The notes under the pieces: generated by a model
Databases searched by the model: none
What the model was told of the DNA's origin: nothing
What the model saw: only the letters and a program-made list of their open reading frames with translations
Position numbers and translations under genes: made by a program
From: Butyrivibrio sp. WCD3002
GTDB lineage: Bacteria > Bacillota > Clostridia > Lachnospirales > Lachnospiraceae
NCBI RefSeq assembly: GCF_000424265.1
Contig: NZ_AUJO01000021.1
Location: forward strand, 1-58,647
Length of the DNA: 58,647 nucleotides
Direction: 5' to 3'
Part shown: positions 35,063 through 42,304 of the stretch, in pieces
How positions within the stretch are numbered: the stretch's first letter is position 1
Layout of the letters: the number at the start of each line of letters is the position of its first letter

Positions 35063-35456
35063 ATGTTGGGAACAATATGTAACGGCTTCGCTTACGGTTT
35101 GCATAGGAGCAATGGCAATTGTCGGAGCAATTCAGGATGGTATAAGCGGTGACTATTCAACTCTTGCAATAAAGGCTGTGCTGGATTTCATCATAGTCGC
35201 AATTATGACGGCATCTATGGGAAAAGGCTGCGCATTTTCTGTAATTCCGGTGTTTATCCTGGAAGGATCCATAACCCTTTTGGCAAAGCTTGTAGCACCG
35301 ATTATGACTGAGACAGCGATATCGAATCTGTCACTTGTGGGATCAGTGTTGATTTTCTGCGTTGGAGTAAATCTTGTCTGGGGCAAAAAGGTAAGAGTTG
35401 CCAACATGCTTCCTGCGCTGATTGTGGCAGTAATTGCTGCATATATACCAATATGA
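35063..35456 (+). pseudogene. DUF554 membrane protein with internal deletion and frameshift
   Basis: ATG 35063 with AAGGAA upstream gives MLGTI, the family's N-terminus. One base later the frame VTASLTVCIGAMAIVGAIQD begins (35079), which in DUF554 proteins lies ~100 residues further on, and it runs to the proper C-terminus (LVGSVLIFCVGVNLVWGKK). About 100 codons are missing and the two parts are in different frames. DUF554 proteins are ~230-residue integral membrane proteins of unknown function. The open part from 35112 could still be translated but would lack half the helices. Confidence 0.8.
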
Positions 35457-35473
35457 TAAATCAGTGTAGATTT

Positions 35474-35505
35474 GACCGTTTCTGGTGTAGGAACGGTCAT
35501 TTTTC
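35474..35505 (+). terminator. Terminator after DUF554 remnant
   Basis: GACCGTT-N11-AACGGTC followed by ATTTTTC. Confidence 0.8.
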
Positions 35506-35546
35506 ATGTTTCGGAGTAAATTATTCTCAGAAGGAGGGTAATAGAG

Positions 35547-35741
35547 ATGGAAAGTGAAAGAATTAAAGAGATGAAGGCAGAGATTTCAAAGCTAAATGCA
35601 CTTGCAGCAACGCTTCTCTATGCTTCATCAGTATTTCAGATAGCAGATAAACATTTTGGACTGGGAGCAGTTTTCTTTGCAGCGGCCACCTGTTTTGCGG
35701 CATCTGCACGTTTGAACCGTAAAATGTCGAAGCAAAAATGA
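35547..35741 (+). CDS. Small protein with one hydrophobic helix pair, 64 aa
   Basis: GGAGG precedes the ATG. The product has a charged N-terminus (MESERIKEMKAEISKLN), an Ala-rich hydrophobic stretch (~18-52) and a basic end (RKMSKQK). It probably inserts into or lies on the membrane. No family recognised. Confidence 0.6.
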   Translation: MESERIKEMKAEISKLNALAATLLYASSVFQIADKHFGLGAVFFAAATCFAASARLNRKMSKQK

Positions 35742-35753
35742 TTTAATTCCATA

Positions 35754-35803
35754 TTTTTTCATGAAAATTTGCTTCACGCAATATGCCATTTTTCATGAAA
35801 AAA
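35754..35803. repeat. Two copies of a TTTTTCATGAAAA palindrome
   Basis: TTTTTTCATGAAAA (35754-35767) and TTTTTCATGAAAAAA (35789-35803) are each self-complementary and lie 35 bases apart, about 125 bases before the 28-codon gene. They can also pair with each other. They may be operator sites. Confidence 0.5.
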
Positions 35804-35927
35804 CAGATTTATAAATTCATGTTTTGTAAGTTTTATGGATAATTAAAAAACACACGATATTGTTAATGACGTGCGGCCCCTTCTATGATATATATAGTCA
35901 TACAAAGAGCGGAGAACGGAGGGAACA

Positions 35928-36014
35928 ATGGCTGATACAAACGATATGGCACTGCTTTCTCAGGAAGAGATCGATAAGCTGATTAAAAAGATGGAAGAGG
36001 AGAAAAACTCCTAA
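35928..36014 (+). CDS. 28-residue protein with FliM-type N-terminal motif
   Basis: GGAGGGAAC lies just before the ATG and a strong terminator follows the TAA, so this has the anatomy of a complete gene. The whole product is 28 residues and includes ALLSQEEIDKLI, which matches the conserved N-terminal LSQEEIDALL peptide of the flagellar switch protein FliM (and FliN/Y) that binds phosphorylated CheY. The rest is a short charged helix. It could be a CheY-binding or decoy peptide, or a relic of a larger gene; no flagellar gene is nearby. Confidence 0.6.
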   Translation: MADTNDMALLSQEEIDKLIKKMEEEKNS

Positions 36015-36023
36015 GAAAGATTT

Positions 36024-36056
36024 GGCGGTAGAAATGAATTTCTACCGTCTTTTTTT
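36024..36056 (+). terminator. Terminator of the 28-codon gene
   Basis: GGCGGTAGAAA-tgaa-TTTCTACCGTC followed by seven T. Confidence 0.93.
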
Positions 36057-36168
36057 GGCCCATGGGCCATTACTAACCCCGTCCCCTGGTCCTATGCAAA
36101 AGCCCATAAAGAGTCTATAGTAAAGAAAAGTAATGAGGTAACGGATACAGCACATATAGGGGATTAAA

Positions 36169-37047
36169 ATGAAAAAACTTTATGCTATTTTGGTACTTAT
36201 GTTTTTCATACTTATAACTGCCTGTGGTGAAAAAGGTCAGGTCATGGATGGCGATGGAATGATTCAAACGTTTGAATATACACAGATATCGCAGGACGAG
36301 GCCAAGGAGATGATGGCAAAGGATGAACCGAGTACAGATAGTAATGAAATGCAGGATCAGGATGCTCTTCCGGTAACGGAAGAAGCCACCGATAACAATA
36401 GCACATATGCAGAAAACGGAGGAGATGACATGGGAGCAGCAAAACTTTTGTACCAGGGACACGCAAGCATGAGGATTACTACAGCTGAGGGAAAAGTGAT
36501 CTATGTGGATCCTTTTGCCGGGGAAGGCTATGATGTACCGGCAGATTTGATACTTATGACACACAGCCACTATGATCACACCCAGACAGATGAGATAGCT
36601 GCAAAGAATCCGGACTGCGAGACTATTTCATGGGTTGAGGCCTTAAGCGGAGGACAGCATCAGAACTTTGATCTTGGATATGTAAAGGTTGAAGCTGTGG
36701 AAGCAGGCTACAACAAGAATCATGACGTTAATGAATGTGTGGGTTTTATCCTTACTTTTTCAAATGGAGTGACACTGTATCTGTCCGGAGATACTTCCAC
36801 AACACCTCAGATGAAGGATTTGGCGGAGAGGAATTTGGATTATGCATTTTTCTGCTGCGACGGTGTTTACAATATGGATGTACAGGAAGCAATTGAGTGC
36901 GCTAAAACCGTAGGCGCAAAGCACAACATTCCCTATCACATGATCCCTGCAGATAAGACCAACTGCTTTGATCAGTCTGTAGCAGAAAGCTTTGATGTTC
37001 CCGGAAGAATAATTGTTAAACCCGGCGAAGAGCTGGTGCTTGAATAG
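36169..37047 (+). CDS. Lipoprotein MBL-fold metallo-hydrolase, probably chimeric at the N-terminus
   Basis: The 292-residue protein has a lipoprotein signal (LILITAC with the lipobox Cys at ~19). Residues ~34-50 (IQTFEYTQISQDEAKEMMAK) match the segment that opens rhodanese-type lipoproteins in related genomes, but no rhodanese domain follows. After an acidic linker, residues ~90-292 are a metallo-beta-lactamase-fold hydrolase (LLYQGHASMRI, MTHSHYDHTQTDE, LYLSGDTSTT, PYHMIP). It should sit on the outer face of the membrane. GGGG precedes the ATG. The J-domain gene starts 2 bases after its stop. Confidence 0.8.
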   Translation: MKKLYAILVLMFFILITACGEKGQVMDGDGMIQTFEYTQISQDEAKEMMAKDEPSTDSNEMQDQDALPVTEEATDNNSTYAENGGDDMGAAKLLYQGHASMRITTAEGKVIYVDPFAGEGYDVPADLILMTHSHYDHTQTDEIAAKNPDCETISWVEALSGGQHQNFDLGYVKVEAVEAGYNKNHDVNECVGFILTFSNGVTLYLSGDTSTTPQMKDLAERNLDYAFFCCDGVYNMDVQEAIECAKTVGAKHNIPYHMIPADKTNCFDQSVAESFDVPGRIIVKPGEELVLE

Positions 37048-37048
37048 C

Positions 37049-37927
37049 ATGGATATAATTGAGGCTTATCGTATCCTTGGCGCGTCAAGGAGCGATGATG
37101 AAAACACCATAAAGAAAAAGTATAAAAGACTTCTTTTTGTCCATCATCCCGACGCGAAAAGGCATAGGGGAGAGGCGTCCGATGATGGGATGATAACCAA
37201 AGTCATCGAGGCATATAAGGTAATCCGGGAAAATCTGGAATTAGAGCTTGAAAGCAGTGATGACTGGGAGTGGGAAGCTGCCGTTAATGAGGAAGCTTTC
37301 TGCGACAGAGCTGTATATGTGCAGTACAGAATCTATGATGATGAGGACCTTCCGCTGTCAAAGGTAGCTGAGGGCAAGTATTTCTGGGATCCCGATCTTG
37401 AGGATTTTCCATTTTTCGCTAAAAGTGTACTTGAAGCGGCAAAGGATGTAGTCTCGGGAGCGGAAGGGACCCTTTCCGGGAATGCTCTTATGGAAGTGTT
37501 CCATCTTATGATGCAGGAATATGTCTTACCTGCGGACGCAGCAAGGAAAATTGGAGAACCTGTTGGCGGTACGGAAGCGTACCAGTTCGCCGGTTATATA
37601 AAATGTAATGCCGGCAAAAGAGATGATGCTTTTCATGAAGGTGAGCCGGTTGATATTTTCCTATCTGATAACAGGGCAGTGGCTCAAAATCCTGTGACAG
37701 GAGTGTTCCTCGGGGATATTTCATTTGACGATGACGCTCTTTATTATGTGATCTTACCTCTTCTGGAGGAATCAGAAGTCGAGATATCATCTCAGATGAT
37801 GCGCCTCATTAAGACAGGTCGCAATAAAAACAGCATAATGTTACGGATAGTCCTTAAGATTCCAAAGGAGCTAAAGGACATACCGGTATCCTACAAAAGA
37901 CAGATCCTTGATTTGCTGGGAATGTAG
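37049..37927 (+). CDS. J-domain protein with unknown C-terminal domain
   Basis: Residues 1-70 form a J domain with the essential HPD in FVHHPDAKRHRG (~34-38), so it should stimulate an Hsp70 (DnaK) ATPase. Residues ~90-292 carry no zinc or Gly/Phe region and no recognised domain. The start at 37049 is chosen because homology begins there; the stop of the MBL gene is at 37045-37047, so translation is coupled. It ends before a REP-like palindrome. Confidence 0.82.
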   Translation: MDIIEAYRILGASRSDDENTIKKKYKRLLFVHHPDAKRHRGEASDDGMITKVIEAYKVIRENLELELESSDDWEWEAAVNEEAFCDRAVYVQYRIYDDEDLPLSKVAEGKYFWDPDLEDFPFFAKSVLEAAKDVVSGAEGTLSGNALMEVFHLMMQEYVLPADAARKIGEPVGGTEAYQFAGYIKCNAGKRDDAFHEGEPVDIFLSDNRAVAQNPVTGVFLGDISFDDDALYYVILPLLEESEVEISSQMMRLIKTGRNKNSIMLRIVLKIPKELKDIPVSYKRQILDLLGM

Positions 37928-37997
37928 ATGTGATGTTGTGACATAGGATGATAAAGTAACAAGAAATGTTATAGGGGATGAAATGAAGAAGGAGATA

Positions 37998-38067
37998 GTG
38001 CCAAAGGGGACGGTTCTAAATGGCACGATAAAAATTTCGTGCCATTTAGAACCGTCCCCGGTGGCAC
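37998..38067. repeat. REP-like palindrome, copy 3
   Basis: GTGCCAAAGGGGACGGTTCT, AAATGGCACG, a 10-base AT loop and the complementary arm CGTGCCATTT-AGAACCGTCCCC. Same family as 4788-4860 and 5736-5806. Confidence 0.85.
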
Positions 38068-38097
38068 AGAACCATAAGAAGAAGGGGGAACCGGAGA

Positions 38098-39078
38098 ATG
38101 GTTATAAGCAAGACTAAATATGAGGCATCAGAAGCAGAGATCAGGGAATTGTTTTCACAGCATAAAGTAGGAAATGTAACAGAAATATCAACTCTTGGAA
38201 ACGGGGAATTCAATGCAGCATACAAGGTAACCTGCGATGATGGCGTGAATTACGTATTAAAGATAGCTCCTTCGGAAGCTGCAACTGTCCTTAGCTATGA
38301 GAAAAATATGATGAAATCAGAGGTTTTCTGGTACTCTCAAATGCATGAAATGACAGATATTCTCTGCCCTAAGGTCTATGTTTCTGATTTTTCAAAGGTT
38401 ATTATAAAAAGTAACTGCTTTATTATGGAGATGATGAAAGGAGAGCCCTTGTGGGCGATAGATTTCTCCGACAAGGAATATGAGGCGGTTCAAGAGCAGA
38501 AAATCGGCATGCTGGCCAAAATACATAGAATTACAAATGATGAATTCGGTTATATGCAGATGGGACTTATGCCTTCATGGTATGAGGCACTTAGGAAAAT
38601 GGCGCTTCAGCTGGTTACCGACTGCAAAAACCTTGGTTATGAAACACCCGATGGAGAGATGTTCATAAGCCTGATTGATAAGCATGAAAAGCTTCTGAGG
38701 GAAGTACCCTGCAGAATGGTGAATTTTGACCTATGGGACAGCAACGTTCTCTATGATACCAATACCGGAAAAATCTGTTGGATAGATCCTGAGCGCGGTT
38801 TTTGGGGTGATCCTGTCGCGGATTTTATTACCCTTGGCCCTGGTCAGAAGGTGCCTCTTTCAGCTAAGCAGAAGGAACTTAATACTTACAATAATATGGT
38901 GGAGGAAAAAATTCCTCTGACCAAGGAAACAGAGATAAGATATGCTCTTGCGGTCTGCTATCTGGCACTTATTGAGGAAGTGGAGAAATATGTCAGATAC
39001 GAGCCCGATGATCCGACCTTCATTAGGAATACTGTTGATGCAAGAGATATGTATGATATGGCATTTGAGATTCTCTGA
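38098..39078 (+). CDS. APH-family phosphotransferase
   Basis: The 326-residue protein has the aminoglycoside-phosphotransferase fold: LGNGEFNAAYKV as nucleotide loop, the Lys in YVLKIAP, the catalytic segment MVNFDLWDSNVL (Asp and downstream Asn; the usual first His is Asn) and the metal Asp in WIDPERGF. It could phosphorylate a drug, a sugar or a cell metabolite. AGGGGGAA precedes the ATG. A REP-like palindrome lies just upstream, so it is likely transcribed alone. Confidence 0.85.
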   Translation: MVISKTKYEASEAEIRELFSQHKVGNVTEISTLGNGEFNAAYKVTCDDGVNYVLKIAPSEAATVLSYEKNMMKSEVFWYSQMHEMTDILCPKVYVSDFSKVIIKSNCFIMEMMKGEPLWAIDFSDKEYEAVQEQKIGMLAKIHRITNDEFGYMQMGLMPSWYEALRKMALQLVTDCKNLGYETPDGEMFISLIDKHEKLLREVPCRMVNFDLWDSNVLYDTNTGKICWIDPERGFWGDPVADFITLGPGQKVPLSAKQKELNTYNNMVEEKIPLTKETEIRYALAVCYLALIEEVEKYVRYEPDDPTFIRNTVDARDMYDMAFEIL

Positions 39079-39133
39079 GTGCATGCAAGTAAGAAACAGG
39101 TCTTTTTCGCAGGTCCGCTTGTAAGGAACGTTT

Positions 39134-39277
39134 TTGGATTTCTATGAAGCCGCGTATGACCTGTGGATCAGATGCGGAAATGGTTTGAATCGATCCGGAT
39201 TACTTAAGAAGAATTTGACAAAAGGAAAATGCGAATATATAATTCCTCTCGACTTAATTGGTATATATGCAAAATAA
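39134..39277 (+). pseudogene. Possible short gene remnant (47 codons)
   Basis: AAGGAA precedes a TTG that opens a frame beginning LDFYEAAYDLWIRCGNGLNR and ending at TAA 39275. The composition is protein-like, but I do not recognise a family and the frame ends inside an inverted repeat. It may be a 3' remnant. Confidence 0.35.
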
Positions 39278-39312
39278 ACCAGAATACTCAAAATGATGTG
39301 TTCTGGTTTATT
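39273..39312. terminator. Perfect 12-base inverted repeat, possible terminator
   Basis: AATAAACCAGAA pairs perfectly with TTCTGGTTTATT over a 16-base loop. No clean T run follows on the plus strand beyond the arm itself. It separates the phosphotransferase region from the next operon. Confidence 0.55.
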
Positions 39313-39350
39313 CATGTTATTTGTAGCATCTTTGTAAAGGATTTAGTGAC

Positions 39351-40496
39351 ATGATGAAGGAAGTAACATACGATAAACTAAAAGAATGGGACAGAGATTC
39401 CTATGTTTTGATAGATATCAGGGATGATGAGCTTGTGGATGAAGGCATTATACCCGGCGCCATTCATATTTTTCCTGAGGATTTGGAAAATAGCGCGGAA
39501 CTGGCTGAGATATCATCGGATAAGAAGATTGTTTTTTATTGTCAGGTTGGTCGTAAGTCAAAAGAAATAGACGATACCCTTGAGGTTTTGGCTGGAAGAG
39601 AGTGCTATAGCTTATCGGAAGGTTATGTGGGCTATATCTGCTCATGCATGAATGACCAGGCAGAGCTGGAAGAAAGAAAAAAGAAAGCTGAAGCAAGTAT
39701 ACAGAAAAAATACCATAAGCAGCTCTTTTCACCCTTTGCAAAAGCATGTAAGATTTACAAGCTTATTGAAGAAGGAGACCATATTGCCGTATGTATTTCC
39801 GGTGGCAAGGATTCTATGCTGATGGCAAAGCTGTTTCAGGAAATTCAGCGCCACAGGCAAGTGAGCTTTGAGCTTACATTTCTTGTGATGGACCCCGGAT
39901 ACAACAAGGAAAACAGAGCGCTGATAGAAAGCAATGCGAAGGCGCTTGGAATTCCGGTAACAATATTTGAAAGCACTATATTTGATACCGTGGACACAAT
40001 AGATAAAAATCCTTGTTATCTGTGCGCCAGAATGAGAAGAGGTTATCTGTACAGTAAGGCAAAAGAGCTGGGCTGTAACAAAATAGCTCTCGGACACCAT
40101 TACGACGATGTAATAGAGACGATACTTATGGGAATGCTCCACGGCGGGCAGATTCAGACCATGATGCCCAAACTTCGAAGCACAAACTTTGAAGGGATGG
40201 AGTTGATCAGACCGTTGTATCTTGTGAGAGAAGCAGATATCTGCGCATGGAGAGATTACAATGAACTGCACTTTTTGCAGTGTGCATGCCACTTTACAGA
40301 TACATGTAGCACTTGTCATGAAGATGGTACAACCTCAAGCAAGCGTCTTGATACAAAGAAACTGATCGCAGAACTGAAAAAGACAAATCCGTTTGTCGAG
40401 TCCAATATTTTCAGTAGTGTGGAGAATGTCAATCTGGATACCGTAATAGAGTATAAGAAGAATGGCGAAAGGCACAACTTCCTGGATGAATACTAA
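39351..40496 (+). CDS. Rhodanese-PP-loop fusion, TtcA-like sulfur transfer protein
   Basis: Residues 1-100 are a rhodanese-like domain (YVLIDIRDDE, active Cys in FYCQVGRKS ~65). Residues ~125-381 are a PP-loop ATPase of the TtcA/TilS superfamily with ISGGKDSM (~150), GHHYDDVIETILMGMLHGG, and Cys pairs CYLC (~220) and the CACHFTDTCSTC cluster (~315). TtcA adds sulfur to tRNA cytidine-32 using an iron-sulfur cluster. Here the sulfur relay and the ATPase sit on one chain. AAAGGA precedes tandem ATG codons. The exact RNA or other acceptor is not proven. Confidence 0.85.
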   Translation: MMKEVTYDKLKEWDRDSYVLIDIRDDELVDEGIIPGAIHIFPEDLENSAELAEISSDKKIVFYCQVGRKSKEIDDTLEVLAGRECYSLSEGYVGYICSCMNDQAELEERKKKAEASIQKKYHKQLFSPFAKACKIYKLIEEGDHIAVCISGGKDSMLMAKLFQEIQRHRQVSFELTFLVMDPGYNKENRALIESNAKALGIPVTIFESTIFDTVDTIDKNPCYLCARMRRGYLYSKAKELGCNKIALGHHYDDVIETILMGMLHGGQIQTMMPKLRSTNFEGMELIRPLYLVREADICAWRDYNELHFLQCACHFTDTCSTCHEDGTTSSKRLDTKKLIAELKKTNPFVESNIFSSVENVNLDTVIEYKKNGERHNFLDEY

Positions 40497-40510
40497 AAGG
40501 TAACGTAGCG

Positions 40511-40565
40511 CCGCCCGTAATCAGCATCAATTAAGCATTGATTTTTGATTATGGGCGGTTTATTA
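40511..40565 (+). terminator. Terminator of the rhodanese-PP-loop gene
   Basis: CCGCCCgTAATCA...ATCAAT pairs with ATTGAT...TGATTAtGGGCGG, followed by TTTATT. Confidence 0.85.
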
Positions 40566-40620
40566 TTGCTTTAAACGTTGTATACAATCAAATGGCAGCA
40601 AATACAAAACAGAGGTAACG

Positions 40621-40833
40621 ATGGGAAGACTGGATGAAAAAGTTGCGATAGTCACAGGTGCCAATTCGGGGATGGGAATGGCTACTGTTGAGGCACTAAG
40701 CGATGAAGGTGCAAGGACGGCAATATTTCTGGCAACTGATGAATCAGTGAAGGATGTTACCGGAGAGTATTTTTATAAATGTAAAATTGCCGCGTCTTCG
40801 CAAAGCAGGGCGAGCTTAAGGCTGAATATGTGA
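40621..40833 (+). pseudogene. Short-chain dehydrogenase with large internal deletion
   Basis: The first 30 residues are a normal SDR start (VAIVTGANSGMGMATVEAL, the TGxxxGxG cofactor loop). Directly after DEGA the frame continues with RTAIFLATDESVKDVTGEYF, which is the C-terminal part of an SDR, some 190 residues later in intact members. The catalytic Ser-Tyr-Lys region is missing. The junction is in frame. The last ~10 codons do not fit the family. Confidence 0.8.
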
Positions 40834-40874
40834 AAAACACTGAGTTCGAGAAATATAGTGCAGAACAGATTTAA
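40797..40874 (+). pseudogene. C-terminal tail of a second gene overlapping the SDR remnant
   Basis: In another frame the sequence reads FAKQGELKAEYVKNTEFEKY and ends SAEQI-stop. It has no start codon or binding site, but protein-like composition. It probably is the 3' end of a gene fused to the SDR remnant by deletion. Family unknown. Confidence 0.35.
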
Positions 40875-40889
40875 GAATGGAGGAATCAA

Positions 40890-41423
40890 ATGAAGGAAAA
40901 GGTAAATGTTACTGATTATGCAAATCTGATTACAAAAGCGCTTCCCAAGGGAATATTGCTTAATACAAATGCTGATAAGTTCAACTCAATGGTAATAGGT
41001 TGGGGACATCTTGGTACTTTATGGGGTAAGCCCACTTTTCATGTTTATGTAAGACAGGGGCGTTTTACAAAGGGACAGCTGGATAAATCCGGAGAGTTTA
41101 CGATAAGCATTCCTCTTGAAAATCCCGATCCTACTATCAACAAAATATGTGGCTGGGAATCCGGTTTTAATATCGACAAGGTAAAAGAGGCAGGCCTTGA
41201 ACTTGAGGATGCAGAGGTTATCAAAACTCCGGGCGTTAAGCAGTATCCGCTTACAATCGAGTGCAAGGTGCTCTATGCCCAGGATCAGGACCTTTCAAAG
41301 ATCCCTGAGGGCATCAGAGAAAAGACATATCCGCAGGATGTGGAGGGTACATACCCTATGGCAAATAAGGATTTTCATACCATGTATGTTGGAGAAATAG
41401 TTGACGCATATATTATCAGGTAA
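40890..41423 (+). CDS. Flavin reductase-like protein
   Basis: The 177-residue protein has the split-barrel flavin reductase fold: NSMVIGWGHLGTLWGKPTFH and FTISIPLENP, KICGWESGFNIDK, with a C-terminal YVGEIVDAYI strand. It should bind FMN and reduce flavin or another substrate. It is complete. GGAGG precedes the ATG. It is immediately downstream of the two remnants. Confidence 0.82.
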   Translation: MKEKVNVTDYANLITKALPKGILLNTNADKFNSMVIGWGHLGTLWGKPTFHVYVRQGRFTKGQLDKSGEFTISIPLENPDPTINKICGWESGFNIDKVKEAGLELEDAEVIKTPGVKQYPLTIECKVLYAQDQDLSKIPEGIREKTYPQDVEGTYPMANKDFHTMYVGEIVDAYIIR

Positions 41424-41532
41424 AAATGCGCAGAATGCTGAGAGATTATAGAAATTTAATACTTCCCAAACCCTTTAAGCGAGATTAAATATGTTAAGGT
41501 ATATATATCAATCACGCAGATGGAGGTGTTCC

Positions 41533-41784
41533 ATGGGTAAAATCAGCAAAGCCATCGAAAAGAAAAAGAAAGAGCTCATGTGGCTTAAGATAAAGCTTGG
41601 ACTAAAGGTTGGTGCTATTGTCCTTGTACCTATCGTTATTTTGATAGTTATCCATATCATCAAAAAGAAGACTAAGAAACGTGTAAAGAACAAGATAAAG
41701 GAATCCATCAGAAATCACGTTTCAAAAAAGCAGGAAGATGATAAAGAACTTGAGCTTTGCGATGATACTATCGATTATTTGTGA
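41533..41784 (+). CDS. Small basic membrane protein, 83 aa
   Basis: GGAGG precedes the ATG at 41533. The product has a Lys-rich N-terminus, one hydrophobic helix (~23-42: VGAIVLVPIVILIVIHII) and a long Lys-rich then acidic cytoplasmic tail ending CDDTIDYL. No family recognised. Confidence 0.65.
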   Translation: MGKISKAIEKKKKELMWLKIKLGLKVGAIVLVPIVILIVIHIIKKKTKKRVKNKIKESIRNHVSKKQEDDKELELCDDTIDYL

Positions 41785-42064
41785 GAAGGAGGCGTCTATG
41801 AAATATTGGACGTAGAGATATTACGCACAATGCTTTACCGGATTCATTAACGTACATTGGCAAAAAATATGCTGATGTACGTTATTTTGTTAAAATATTT
41901 TTTAAAAAGTTTTCAAATCACCCCCAAATGGCGGTAGTGGAATTTTTTTAGAACGTTTACAATAGGTGTGAAAAAATAAAAAAGAGGCATCTGTCAAGTA
42001 CGGAATATGCATGAAACTGTGCAAAATCCGTAGTTTATACAGAACCATTGCCATGTATAATTAT
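41785..42064. other. Gene-free AT-rich region
   Basis: No reading frame of substance. A GGAGG followed by ATG AAA TAT TGG ACG TAG at 41787-41816 looks like a gene start that stops after five codons. An inverted repeat TACGGA...TCCGTA spans 41999-42032, and a TATAAT lies at 42056-42061. Confidence 0.4.
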
Positions 42065-42237
42065 TTTATGCAAAGACATAGGACAGCATCCTGATCTTCA
42101 GGGGGATTTCAAATTGTATAGCGTTCATGGGAAAAGTATAATCTTTACAGACAGATTAGGCATAACAGGCAATTTTATAAGCATTTTTATTGTAACATTC
42201 GCACTTTAGGAAATGTTTTCTTAAGGTGCGTTTTTTA
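42065..42237 (+). ncRNA. Candidate leader or small RNA ending in a terminator
   Basis: From the TATAAT at 42056 to the hairpin CGCACTTTAGGAAA...TTTTCTTAAGGTGCG with six T (42200-42236), about 170 bases have no ORF but contain a CCTGAtctTCAGG hairpin. The terminator stands 68 bases before the LRR-protein start. This fits an independent small RNA or an attenuated leader. It matches no riboswitch class I know. Confidence 0.35.
42200..42236 (+). terminator. Terminator upstream of the surface-protein gene
   Basis: A 14-base stem with two G-U or mismatched positions and a short loop, followed by TTTTTT. Confidence 0.8.
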
Positions 42238-42304
42238 CGCATCGAATCATTTAATGTTTCATGTAAGATATTAATTCCGATTGGGAAAGGAGAGGAAGGT
42301 AATT

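Noticed and set aside
39729..40319. 196-residue minus-strand frame inside the rhodanese-PP-loop gene
   Set aside because: Antisense shadow; the plus-strand protein has intact catalytic motifs.
42065..42237. c-di-GMP riboswitch upstream of the surface protein
   Set aside because: The conserved GEMM core (GGCAAACC, GGACGCAAAGCC type) is not present, nor the class II signature.
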